This document shows, one piece after another, positions 11,660 to 22,727 of a stretch of DNA of 64,000 nucleotides. How positions within the stretch are numbered: the first letter of the stretch is position 1; each line of letters opens with the position of its first letter. Both the position numbers and the translations under genes were made by a program. Origin of the DNA: Aphelenchoides besseyi. Lineage: Eukaryota; Nematoda; Chromadorea; Rhabditida; Aphelenchoididae. Location of the stretch: assembly GCA_024699855.1 (NCBI GenBank), contig JAMPIQ010000001.1:3162001-3226000 (forward strand), written 5' to 3'. Under the pieces are notes generated by a model that was given only the letters and a program-made list of their open reading frames with translations, did no database searches and was not told the DNA's origin.

Positions 11660-14600
11660 ATGCCGCTTTTGTCGGGTTCTGTTCCTTTCGAACGAGTGCC
11701 GTTACCATATGTACGACCGAAAACCTTGGTATATCATATCAAAGAATCTGGAGAAGCGTTCGTAAATTTCAAGTGGGTTTGAGTTTATTTCCGTTTATTT
11801 ATGTTGGAACGTTTAGTGACATGACGAATCGATTGCAATTGATTCAAGCAAACTGTTGGACTTGTGCCGTCACTGGTCGAAACAATCTCACATTGAGCGA
11901 AGCGTTCGAGTCAGAAAAAGTTGGTTTAATCTCGACATTCTTGCGTATTTGATGTCTTTAGACCGCACATAAGGGATTTCCCGATTATGGAAAACGTCCG
12001 ATTTTATTTCTTGCTTGGTCCTACTTCCAGGGCCACTCGTTCACGGACCTGGTTCTTGGTCTCTACAGGCTGATTAAAGATCGGTATTTTCTTAACGAAT
12101 GGGTGAAATATCATGTCGGTGCAAAGTTCACGATGGCAAAAATAATTTCGATTGAGCAAATTGCGAACGACAACGAGACCACCAGGTGATCTCTCTTTCT
12201 TATCGAATTATTTGGGTTTTCAGCGATATTGACGTCTTACCAGCGGCAACTTCTTTTCGGTATGTCGTCGAATTCTACGATTCCGTGAAAGGCTGCAACG
12301 TTCGTGTGAATGTAAGCGATGAAGAAATATCGTAGGTCGTCCATTTTGCCATTTAAACTTTTTAAGTTTCTAGTCGTCTTCAAACTTATTCTTCACGTAA
12401 TGCTCTGCAAAACTATTTTACTGAGATCACAGAACGAGATTCAAACGGTCAATTGACATTCAAGGTTTGTGAAGGTAATTGAGCTTACGTGAGTCCTTGC
12501 GTTTTTTAGGAAGACGAACTGGAAAGATTGGAAGTTAAGAACTTGGAGTGGAGTGATGTCTTCGTTGGATCTGCTCCAAATTTGGAAATGCGAAAGAAAA
12601 AGAAAGGACGACCACCTGGTGCGGAAAGTGCAAAAATAACCGAAACCAACGATCTGAACTCATTGAAATCCAATGAGCCAACAGAATGGGAAAAATATAA
12701 AACCGTAGAGAAGGTGATTTTGTCGTCGGACTTTAGTCGGTATATACGTGTTGTAGGAAGTACGAAAAGCACGCTTGGCACTTGCTGAACGTCGACTTAA
12801 ATTGTGGAACGATTTGGAATTGCGTGAAGATCTTGAACTGAACAATCTAAAGGTGAACCTGGTGCTTATTTCCGCTTTTTACAAATCCTACAGGCTCTTC
12901 CACAACTGCAGACTTTGGACTTGCCAATTGAACCGCCAGAATTCGCCAAGTTGTTGGCTGTTTACGGTTTCATGAAATACTTTCGTGCGTGTTTACCGGC
13001 CATCGACGAAAACATCAGCATCTTTCACTTGTTTCGTGCGGTTCTTTCTCACGAAGGCAAGGAACTGTTCTCCAATTTGGTTTGCGAGTTAGTTCGAACT
13101 CGAAATGCGAGAATCGAAGTCGAAGATTACGATGAAGCGGATATTAACGATGAGCGTGAGATACCCGAATACCATCGAAACGAGCTTCTCGGTCCCTTTT
13201 CGGAAGAAATTGAGAAACGAAATTTGCGAATGGAAGAAATACGTAAAAAGCACGGTAACACACACGTTTTAACCTCTGTTTGAATTCTAATTTTGAGGAG
13301 CATCATTGAGCGCACTTCCCGTTACCAAACACAACATCAGTGAGATGTTGTTGTTAGCGTTGGAGACTGCTGGTTACGTGCCTCAAGCGGTGGCACAAAA
13401 TGAGCGCAGAAAGTTTCGTGGTGACTTGTTGTGTTCAGAAGACGACCTATTTCAATTCTCGTTGAAACATCCCGAAATAGTGGCGCACCTACGAAAGGTA
13501 AAATCATTCAAACATGATTACATTTAAGACAATCTGCTTCAGGCAACAATTCACGATTTGAGTCCGTCACAGAAAATTGAAGTGTTGAATGCGTTGATGA
13601 CGAACCTGGTAACCTACGGACCATTTCGTGAGGCGACTGGTGAAAACGATTTGGTTGATTTGCATCGAACTAATTACCGAATCCTCAAGTTGTTTTATTT
13701 GGAACAACAATACCAAAGCGATTACATGGATACGATCGAACTAATGGACGTTAAGTTTCCAAACTTTCAATTTAAACGCAACGGACATTCGAAAAAAGTG
13801 GAGATGTCAATCGAGCAGTATGTGGCCGATCCGAATGTCGAAGATGCAATCAACTTGTGTTTGATGAAAACAAGATTCGATTACGTACAGCCACGGAATC
13901 GTCAAGTTTTACGTGAAGTACAGAAGAATGCAATCGATTTGCGAGTACGTGGTATGGCCGAAGAACTATTGCAGATTTATGGTACGATGTTCATACTTAA
14001 ATCAACTAATGTTATGAATTTTAGATAAAATGATCTGCGTTCCAATGGGTATGGATCGAGCGTTTCGTTCTTATCTCTACCTTGTTGATCAACGTATTTT
14101 ACTTGTTGAAGGGCCAATAGACGAACTGAAATACAAATGTACGGTATCCGACGTAAGTTCAAGCAAACCATTATTCTTTATTGACTTTGACTACTTCAGC
14201 AAACCGACTCAAATGAAGGTCTTGTTTATCCTTCATGTAATGGTGCGGAGAATTCGTGTCCGATACATTCGATTTCTACGCCCTACAAGTGGTCGATCGT
14301 TTCTTCTTACGAATCTTTTCTAATGGTAAACATATTTGAGGTGTACGAAACTCTTGTTTAGTTGATGTCCGGCTTGGATGCTCGGGGACGACGAGAAGCA
14401 ACGTTGTTGGCGAATTTGAAAAGTTGTGCCAACGAAATTCGTCGCGGATTTCTAACGATGTCCGACTTCTTGAACAGTTTTGTGGAATCTCTTCAGATAA
14501 TAAACGAAAATGAAACTGTGGGTGAACGCGAAAAGAAGCATAAGCCGCAAGTAAGTTCGCGTTTGTTCGAATGGAATACCACCGTGCTTTCAGAATTTAC

Positions 14601-14662
14601 GATCTCCATCGGTTCGTGCAAAGCGACCGAGAGTTTTGGGCGATGATTTCGTTCGCACGTGA
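11660..14662 (+). CDS. BAZ1A: ACF1/BAZ1A-like ISWI chromatin-remodelling subunit without PHD or bromodomain
   Basis: Exons: join(11660..11772,11817..11919,11962..12185,12224..12331,12374..12464,12510..12713,12757..12852,12894..13254,13298..13497,13543..13981,14025..14152,14200..14325,14362..14550,14594..14662); 816 residues, all joins in phase. ACF1 partners ISWI ATPases to space nucleosomes. Residues 1-110 are a WAC DNA-binding domain (VYHIKESGEAF, CWTCAVTGRNNLT). A KKKKGRPPG AT-hook-like motif lies near residue 240 and a DDT domain at about 318-385 (LPIEPPEFAKLLAVYGF). The WHIM/WSD motif is near residue 650 (GMDRAFRSYLYLVDQRI). Animal ACF1 proteins normally end in PHD finger(s) and a bromodomain; here the frame stops after a basic tail (RAKRPRVLGDD) and the next gene starts 373 bases on. 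Confidence 0.88.
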
Positions 14663-15035
14663 TCGAATGTACGTGTCTTGTTGATTGTTGGTCTCAAACT
14701 CGTCAAATTTCACTAACTGGTCGTTGTTCTCTTTCTGTTTGATCTTAATTTTTGTTAAGTTTTGGTTGTTGAGATCTGGGAATAAACTCACTTTGTGCGC
14801 ACTCGTAAGAAGAATCTTTTGTTGTCATCGAACCGTGCGCCTGGGAGAAGGAATCTATTTGCGATTTTATTACCACGCGGTCATTTCGGAAGACGGAACA
14901 ACCGAGAGTGCAACAGTTGTGAAGCGGTGTCCCGTTTTTAGCGGATTTAATGACACTTGTTTTTTGTTTCGACGATTCGGTCAACTTTTGCAACCAAGCT
15001 CTTTATTGCTCTTTGACTTCATTGAAGCAATTGCA
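14663..15035. other. Intergenic region upstream of SQOR
   Basis: The 373 bases contain a T-rich stretch and overlapping chance ORFs on both strands. No domain or joinable exon was seen, in particular no PHD or bromodomain exon that could extend the ACF1-like gene. Confidence 0.4.
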
Positions 15036-16665
15036 ATGAAACTCTCCAGTGTCCTATGCAAAGGTACTTGTAATTGATCTTTTTTAGTTGATAATGATTG
15101 ATTTTCAGAACAATTTCGTTTGTTAATATGCGGTGGTGGAACTGCAGGATCAGCTGTTGCTGCTCGTTTTAGTCGCTCTTTACCAGCCGGTCAAATTGCT
15201 GTAGTGGACGGAGATCCCGTAGTTAAAAGTTGACATTTAATGCATAATGGATGAGTTTAGAAACACTACTATCAACCCGGATACTCATTGTTGGGTGGTG
15301 GGTTGATTCCAGCGGCCAGTATTGTTCGCGAAAAACAAAACTGTTTGCCCAAGAGCACAAAGCTCTTTGGCCAAGAGGTGGAAGAATTTCGTCCAAAGGA
15401 AAACACAATTGTCTTAAAGTGATGAGTTAAAAGGATTTAATCGTTTCATCTATTGGTTTTAGAGATGGGACAGAAATTGACTATGAATTTCTGGTCGTAG
15501 CTACGGGACTACAAACTCGTTTTGACTTGGTGTGTTGAAGCAAAAGAATTGGAGTAATCGAAGATTTAGATTGAAGGAGCGGAAGAAGCACTGAAACAAG
15601 ATGGATCGGGAGTGTGTAGTATTTACCGTTTCGATTTGGCTCAGCGAACTTATTTGGAATTACAAAAGTTTACCGGAGGGACGGCCATATTTTCGTTTCC
15701 AAACACACCAATTAAATGTCCCGGTGCCCCGCAGAAGATCTGTTACATGGTTTGGCGCATTTGAAGTCTAATTGCAACGTAGTTTCAGGCAGATGAAATC
15801 TTCCGAAAGAATGGAGTACGCGACAAAACGCGAATAATCTTCAACAATACACTCGGTGTCATTTTTGAAGGTTTCAGCAAGCTCATGTATTCTGTTAATA
15901 ACTGTTTTAGTTGAGAAGTATGCAAAAGCGCTGATGAACGTAATCGAAGAACGAGGAATCGAATTGAACACCCGAGATAATCTCATAAAAGTGGACACAA
16001 AAAGTCGTGTTGCAACTTTTCAAGTTGTGGATTCGAATCGAAAACCGATTGACAAATTCAAGGAGTATAAGGTGTCCGATTGCAGTTTCTTACTCAATGA
16101 CATACTATATTCAGTACGATCTTTTGCACATCGGACCACCATGTTCACCAGTCGAGTCGTTGCGAAATGCTGCAAAGAACGGAAATCCTTTAACAGACAA
16201 TGTTGGATGGGTCAAAGTTAACGAAAAGAGCTTACAGTCAACAGAATTCGAAAACGTTTTTGCTTTGGGAGATTGCGCAAATACGACGAACAAAAAGACG
16301 GCAGCTGCTGTTGGTAAACGCTACACATTGTTCAATAAGTTTGCTTTCTTTGTTTAGCCGCACAATTACGTATTCTGAATGATAACCTTTTGGCAGCAAT
16401 GAAAGGACGTTCATTCTCCAGTGTTCAATATGACGGCTATGCTTCTTGTCCGCTTATTCTTGACTCGAAACACGTGATTTTGTCCGAATTCAATCATTCT
16501 GGACCCTTGGAAACGTTGCCTATAAATCAGGCTAAACCCCGACGTTTGTACTATTGGATTACGCGCTATTTTCTTCTCTGGTTGTATTGGAACCTGTGGA
16601 TAAACGGTCGATGGACTGGACCTGCTCCGATTCGTCGTATGTTGCATTTATGGCGTAGCAAATAA
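15036..16665 (+). CDS. SQOR: Sulfide:quinone oxidoreductase (430 aa)
   Basis: Exons: join(15036..15063,15109..15218,15261..15418,15463..15529,15570..15749,15789..15870,15911..16071,16115..16313,16358..16665). This mitochondrial inner-membrane flavoprotein oxidises hydrogen sulfide and passes electrons to ubiquinone. The FAD-binding loop is ICGGGTAGSA near residue 15, followed by the HYYQPGYSLLGGG block typical of animal SQOR. The redox cysteines lie in IKCPGAPQKIC (about residue 170) and DGYASCPL (about residue 360). The second FAD site is FALGDCANTTNKKTAAA. The C-terminus is amphipathic and aromatic (YYWITRYFLLWLYWNLW), matching membrane anchoring. The N-terminal presequence is very short. 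It converges with the ZP gene, only 60 bases apart. Confidence 0.93.
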
Positions 16666-16725
16666 TTGTCGAATACGAATTGTTTATTACGATTACATAA
16701 AGATGTTATTAGACTTGACCGGAAC

Positions 16726-18419
16726 TTATGTTGGATTCTTTGCTAAACGACGAATTGCAACTTCCAATGGATCACTGCGTAGACAAAAGGCTGCAAGCAG
16801 AATCCCAACAGAAATGGTAACAAGAAAGGTTGTTGAACCGATCAAAACTCCGAAACCAGCAACAGAAACGCAGAACTGTGATGTGTATTCTTCTTGAAAC
16901 TCTTCGGAAGTCAGTGCGGCTGTCCGAGGTTGAATTAATTGATTTAAATCTAAAACATCTCGGGAATTAGCTCTCGTGTTCTCTTAGTCAACCAAAGTTA
17001 TCATCAATGGAAGTTCCGGGATCGAGAACAACCAATTGAGGTGCGTGTAATCGCCAACTGCCATCTTTCGCATGCCGACGAGTTCGATTTCTTTGCGTTT
17101 GAGAAGAGCAATCCGGCGGCTAAATGAACGATGTTAAAATTTACATAAACTCATTTCTACGGTTAGTCGATCACATTCGCCGAGTTCTTTCATACAAACC
17201 GAAATAGAGCATTGAAATCCAACGTTATCTTGGTCAGGAAACTGAAGTTTTACGTATTTCATAGCAATACGACACGTTCACTCACTTTCACTACCAACGA
17301 CGAAACTGCGGCCGACAACTCGTGGTCTCGATAGTGCGGAGTGGGTAGAATGTCCGGATCTAATGTGCAACCTCTCTCATCGATTATCTCTTGCTTCCGG
17401 CCTTTTCCATCGTCGACTGTGCAGCTGTGAACAAGTAATCCATAGTGATTGCTCATTAGATCTCCGTTTCCTTTGCCCGACTTGCAAATCCACTCGTGAT
17501 TGGCTTGGTCGCCGACTCGAACGTGTGTCAGCGGTTTACCTTCGTTCGTAATTTTGTAAACACATGTTGGAGATGGCATATTGGATAACAGTTCAACAGT
17601 CGGTGGCATACTAACGCCCATTTGAGTTGTTACAATCTTCTCAGACTCCTGTAAATTTTATGTCAATGGCGACTAAGCAACATCCACCAAACCATGAAAA
17701 CACATTGAACACGATAAGCCCGATCAATTTTTGTAACAAATTGATGATGGAATGAGACAATCACGACGAAAGAAACCTGCATTGACGGAGGACTCAACTA
17801 AAACAACGAATTCAATTATGAATTCAATGTTGGGACTTACAATTCGATCTCTCTGAGCGTTGCAGGTTCCCATCGGAACGTCCAATTCAGCGATATTGAT
17901 GTTTCTGCGTCGTCTTGCGGAATCCGAGTTACAAGGAGCACAAACGAGCGGACATTTGCTCTTCAATGCTTCGGTTTTACTTTCTTGAGTATCTAGCCGT
18001 CGAAATTGTTTGTCCGGTTGATCGACTCCAATGTCTCCACCGTTCAAATACCTCCGCCAATTACTTCCGGATGCTCCAACATCGTGATTAACAGTTTTTG
18101 TTGCGTGTCTGCGAAGTGGATCGATTTCTATTCTATCGTCCGGAATCTCATTGGAATCTGTGGAAGCATCGGGTCCTTCAGCGACGTCGTAAATCCGAAC
18201 ACACTCAGATGTCGCCACAGCTCCTTTAACGAAAAGTCGACCTTTGAATGGTCGCTTCGTTGGGACTTCGAAATGAACGAAATCTTTCTGGCATTCGATC
18301 AACGGCGTTCCAACTACCGCATTGTCCAAATCATCGACGGCAACAATTTGGCTGATCAGAATTAGAAGATAAACCGTAGATAAATATTGACAGTAAGAAG
18401 GTTTCGAATGGCAATACAT
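16726..18419 (-). CDS. Cuticlin-like ZP-domain membrane protein (492 aa)
   Basis: Exons: complement(join(16726..16949,16993..17119,17161..17241,17286..17648,17693..17797,17841..18419)). ZP-domain proteins polymerise into extracellular matrix; in nematodes cuticlins line the cuticle or lumens. A signal peptide (YLLILISQIVA) is followed by the ZP start (ECQKDFVHFEVPTKRPFKGR). The hallmark HHQFVTKIDRAYRVQC block comes next, then ESEKIVTTQMGVSMPP, then LLVHSCTVDDGKG, and late cysteines in GFQCSISVCMKEL. A basic TRRHAK site may serve for furin-like cleavage. One transmembrane segment lies near the C-terminus (about 440-465), with a short basic tail. Unusual is a roughly 110-residue hydrophilic insertion, rich in Asp/Arg/Ser, between the first ZP strands and the FVTKIDRAY block. 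Confidence 0.9.
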
Positions 18420-18556
18420 GAGCGATTTCTATTCGTAACGTCAGTCCATTTGGAGTTGACGCTGAAATTTAAAGGCTAAACGGAATGAACAAGGACGAAT
18501 CGCGTAATTGAACTTCACGTAACAAATTCGTCAAATTTTATTGCTAAACACGACGA

Positions 18557-19000
18557 TTACGCCGCAAAGCAATCGGATTGTTGAATTTGTCTACGGTTAT
18601 TTCGATCGCTGAAACTGACGATCCATGTGCCATTCACGGCGCGATGAAGATGCCCGCAATCGTGTTTTTTAGGAGTGGAAGGTTGAACCACAAAGATGCG
18701 ACAAGTGGATCTCGCGCCTTTCGGCATCGGGAAAACTCTCCAGAAGTTTGAGTGAAGAAAAACAAATGCAAATTTGCCCCAACGGGTTGAGTGGAGAAAT
18801 TTCACAAACAGCTCATCACACGGCTGCTGACCACCAAATGAATCGGTTGTAATTAAGCTGCGTGAGTCCACGCGAATAGTCAACGGGCGCCCAATAAAAA
18901 ACGAACAATGCGATGTCGTGGCCGTGGTTTGCGGATCGTCATTCGAATGGACAACGGCGAACACCGACCCGACAACATCTTCCGCCTGAATGCAAAGAAA
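18557..19000 (-). CDS. Possible secreted Cys-containing protein, uncertain model
   Basis: After an acceptor TTTGCATTCAG (minus strand, about 19000) one frame stays open for about 145 codons to the TAA at 18557. It encodes cysteines spaced like a disulfide-bonded domain (SHCSFF, QQPCDELF, STCRIF, HDCGHL, QSDC) and the string RPLTIRVDSRSLITTDS, which looks like a beta-sandwich of the CUB type. No start exon could be joined in phase, and a second frame is also open over part of it. It may be a real downstream gene in the same direction as CCP6, or a decayed one. Confidence 0.3.
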   Translation of the reverse strand, partial: FLCIQAEDVVGSVFAVVHSNDDPQTTATTSHCSFFIGRPLTIRVDSRSLITTDSFGGQQPCDELFVKFLHSTRWGKFAFVFLHSNFWRVFPMPKGARSTCRIFVVQPSTPKKHDCGHLHRAVNGTWIVSFSDRNNRRQIQQSDCFAA

Positions 19001-19208
19001 GTCTTCATTCTGCCAAGGACACTCTCAATGTCCGCCGATCGATCCTCTCAATGCAATTAAGGTTGAAAGGTCGGTCAGTAGAACATTTGAAGACGTTTCG
19101 TTCTCACGCTCCGAGCCGGCCCATTGACTTCCGACGGAATTGCGACAAACCGAACAATTCAACATCGTTTATTACGCATGATCAATAAAATGAGAAATTT
19201 GAATGCGT

Positions 19209-20950
19209 TTAACGTGTACGTGTTTTCGGATCGGTAGACGACGCGCGACTTAATCGATGTGATGCTAGGATTGCTTGGGTTTGACGTTGATTCTTTCGTA
19301 ATCTTTGCTGTCGATCGCGGCGCGACAGAAACGTTTCGAATGAACGGCTGATTTGAATCAACGATTCGTCGTGTAAAACCTCAGAATATTTCAAGATTCC
19401 AATCGCCAGATTTTCTCCAAGTAAACGATCTTAAGTCAAGGAATATTTTGTTTCAGATACTCGACTTACAAGTGCTTTCAAAGTATGGTATCGGTTTAAC
19501 TGTCACGTTGCCTTTTGGACGATAGGAAAAGAAACTGACTTCGAAAGTGTAACAAAGTGTTGTACTGCTGTCTAAGAGTTCGCCCATTCTAAATAATCAC
19601 AGTGAAAATGAACATGAAATGTCGATTACGTTCGCCGATTGGTTCCCGCTTTATCGGCGTCCACATTGAACTGCGTGTATTGAAGCGAATAATCGTCGGT
19701 AAGATCTGCCATAATATACGGAATGAAGAGTTGTCGTTGACTTTGACGTGGTGAAGTTGCCGCCGTTAAGTTGCCATAAAGAAAGGAGTTTGTTTGTTGA
19801 GAATGCGCGTGAACATCGAAACAAAGAACCAACTCCATATGCTAAATTTACGATTATATCAAAACTTCTAATACACAAGATACCGGGTTCGTGTTGAATT
19901 GCAATAGAAGACTCTTAGTAGCCGATATAGTCGGATGTGCCCACAGAGACGGATGTTGATATTGTCGATTGAGATCAAAACCCATTAACGAGCATCGGTA
20001 GTTTCCTAGCTGCACACCATCGGGATTAAGCATCGGCACAATTTTGAAAACGAAAATTGAACGTAACTTCCGAGCACGTGGATCGTCACTTGTAAGAAAA
20101 TCAATGAATCCTTCGATTACATGAGAAGCTGGTGTTTCTCCAGGATGCACTCGACCGGTTATAAAGACGATTTTTTGTTTGGCAGCATGAAGATTCTCAC
20201 TCTGTGTTATTGTCAACAAATCAACTCGACGTTTCTGCTAAAAACTCTAAATTGCGGAGAACCAATCGACTCTTCAAGTTACCACACTCATACACAACGG
20301 ATCACGTCTATAGTAGTTCAGATGTTTTGCGTCGATTCTCTTCAAATATTCTTGCAATCTTGTGAAAGTGTAGGGTATCGAATAGGCAAATTCACATCGT
20401 TTAACATTGCGAAAAATGTGAACGAACGAAAGAATAAACCGATCTCCGTGCGGTTTACTGCGATAGTAATAAATGCGATTAGCCGAAATTCGATTCCTGC
20501 AATTGAAATCGTACAAGAATTGTCAACTAAAATTACCACGCTCCTTCGTCACTTCCGAATTCGCGGTAAACAGGTGCTGCACATCCTTTGTCGAATAGAT
20601 TTCGAAGTTTTGAAAAGTTTACAATGTTAAATACAACTCGTTGATCGTTTCTTTCCAAAAAATTGCTCACGGAAAAGTAGAACCAAACCTGAGAACTCGA
20701 CTATAAACTCTCTGTTGTGATCACCTACTCGGTATTTCGGATTGCAGGTATCAGGTCGAATGAACAAATCGTACTCGTAAATACTAACCAATACTCATAA
20801 TACTCGTAATTATCTGTGTACATACCTGAGTTCATCAACACGACCCAAATTACCCGACTCAAACGTTGCATCGAAGACGAGATGTCCGGATGGAGGTTGT
20901 TGATTTGTTGGTTGAACATTTCCAACGATTGCTGCCGGTGTTTGAGACAT
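19209..20950 (-). CDS. AGBL4: Cytosolic carboxypeptidase 6-type tubulin deglutamylase (483 aa)
   Basis: Exons: complement(join(19209..19429,19470..19588,19630..19841,19884..20237,20283..20496,20537..20688,20729..20783,20826..20950)). CCP enzymes are M14 zinc carboxypeptidases that shorten polyglutamate chains on tubulin. The N-terminal beta-domain begins YEYDLFIRPDTCNPKYRV and includes FAYSIPYTFTRLQ. The zinc ligands are in GRVHPGE (about residues 213-216) and the His in CFDVHAH (about 310). The substrate-binding NYRCSLMGFDLNRQ motif follows the pattern of CCP6, and the catalytic Glu sits in CYTFEVSFFSY (about 386). Length matches vertebrate CCP6. The basic C-terminal tail is variable. Residues needed for activity appear intact. 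Confidence 0.92.
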
Positions 20951-21290
20951 AGCTTCAAAAAAACGATTTCAAGTCTAATGAAAACGGTTAAGAGGCTTAC
21001 AAAGTCTAAAGTGAAATGTTCATGTCCATTGACTTCTTAGTCAGGAAGTTCATTGAACTGTGAACTTCAGAACGATGTGGTCAAAGGCCCAGTCGGTGGC
21101 ATTTCCGGTTGGAAAGTGCAACCAGCTTTGCATTCTCCGAATCACCGTTCTCAAATTCTTTTTGACGCACTTCATTTAAAGGTTAAGTAAACAAATACTG
21201 TAACTCATGTTTATTTTGTATAGAAAACACAATTAAACTGAAAAGTGGAATTGTTTGCAGCAGCCAATCCGACTCTGAATACTGTAAGTT
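20951..21290. other. Intergenic, upstream of CCP6 and downstream of NUDT9
   Basis: A 340-base spacer between two genes in the same direction. No coding exon was seen. An AATTAA-rich stretch beyond the NUDT9 stop may carry its polyadenylation signal. Confidence 0.35.
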
Positions 21291-22325
21291 TCACAACTTT
21301 ACGCCGTGACGTTCAGCAAACTTTTTGATGAAATAGTCGTGCGATGCGTACAATTTGAATCCAGGCTTCACATCAACAAATTGGGCATCAGTTGCATCGT
21401 CTCCACCCTAAAATCCAATATTTAAACTTATCAATAATTAGAATTTATCTTAAAAGAAACGTTATCAAGAAGCCCCTCGTTATCATGGAAATTCATAACC
21501 ACCGTCTCCATCCAACTATTATCCGTATTTCGAGGATCATCGACATATCCTTTGTAAATTTGAACTCCCTTCTTCCACAAACTTTCAATCTCCTTGTTTT
21601 CCACGTTGTTTAACGTTTCCTCTGTGAATTCGCGTTTCAGTGTTGCGGAAACTTCTTCGCCTGCATCGACCATTCCACCCTAAAAAGAGTTCGGAATAAC
21701 GAGCTGCTTTCTTGTTATAATTACGGGAATCGCCCATTCGCCTAAAAAGTTTCAGTTTACGTAAGCAGTCACATTTAACTACTCAATACCAGTGTCACCA
21801 CGTTTGATGGCCACAAATTGCAAAGTTCCATTCTTGAAACGCGAAACAATCGGATCAGCCGCATGATTTGGACCCCCTAAACATAGTTGCTTATAACGAT
21901 TGAATAGACTTACATTTGCCGAGAATCCCACGTCCTTGAAGTCCCGTTCGACCCATCGGATTTCGTGGTCTACCATCCACAACCTCATATTTGCTGTAAG
22001 GAGTGAAATTAGCATCAAATAAGAGTAGCCAACCGAATATACGATTCTCTGTTCACGTCTCCATCCATTTCGTTCCATTTGAACTTCCTTGAATTTAATT
22101 CTCCATCAGCCCACGGTTTTCCAATTGTCGACTTGTCGATGTAATCCGGCGGTTTGTACGAATCAAACGGCGTGTTCCAGTCGACCTTATCATCAGGAAC
22201 TTCAAATCGATAAACCTCGCTTTTGGAATAAGGTTTGTCTAAAGAAATGAAACAAAACTATTCGTGTGTAACTCACTTGTATCTCGACATTTCTTATGAA
22301 CAAAATTACTCATATTGTCGGCCAT
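21291..22325 (-). CDS. NUDT9: NUDT9-type ADP-ribose pyrophosphatase (254 aa)
   Basis: Exons: complement(join(21291..21407,21461..21679,21725..21741,21790..21876,21914..21993,22043..22238,22277..22325)), including a 17-base micro-exon. NUDT9 hydrolyses ADP-ribose to AMP and ribose-5-phosphate. The family opening is present ([21 protein letters not shown]), as are [25 protein letters not shown] and [23 protein letters not shown]. The Nudix box (about 144-166) reads GG-x5-E-x7-REF-x-EE, the REF form used by active NUDT9. [15 protein letters not shown] and the C-terminal [15 protein letters not shown] complete the fold. No mitochondrial presequence is evident, so a cytosolic enzyme is likely. It is divergent from NPL4. 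Confidence 0.94.
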
Positions 22326-22727
22326 TTGAAGGCACGAGAAGTGTAGAGCAGCAATGGAAACAAGCGGCGATAAACGAGCTTTTTGAATACAATTGACTGC
22401 GCTTTTGATGCTCATTCACTCGTGCCAAATGAGCTTTCTCTTACAGTAGAGCGAAGTCTCGGAGCTATGTTGTATCCGAAAAATTGTATACGATCTACTT
22501 ACAAGAGAAATATCGAAGTTGTGATGCATAACGTCAACAAAAACAACTTGTTTTCAAGAAAATACAAACGACGAAACTGCAGGCTGCAATAACACGGTCG
22601 CTAAGTGCTTCGTAGATCTTAAAATGCGGTTAAAATCATCACTTTTGTTGTAGAAAAGATCAGGCTCTTCATATTAGGTAATACCTTTTTACTCATTTGG
22701 ATCAACAAACTCAAAGTACAAAAAATA
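22326..22727. promoter_or_regulatory. Divergent promoter region NUDT9 / NPL4
   Basis: 402 bases lie between the two start codons. I searched it for exons encoding the ubiquitin-like N-terminus of NPL4 and found none that join in phase. An AGGTAATACC near 22678 looks like a splice donor of a 5' leader exon. Confidence 0.4.

Noticed and set aside
22383..22592. ORF upstream of NPL4 considered as the missing ubiquitin-like exon
   Set aside because: Not ubiquitin-like in sequence and cannot be spliced in phase to the NPL4 start.
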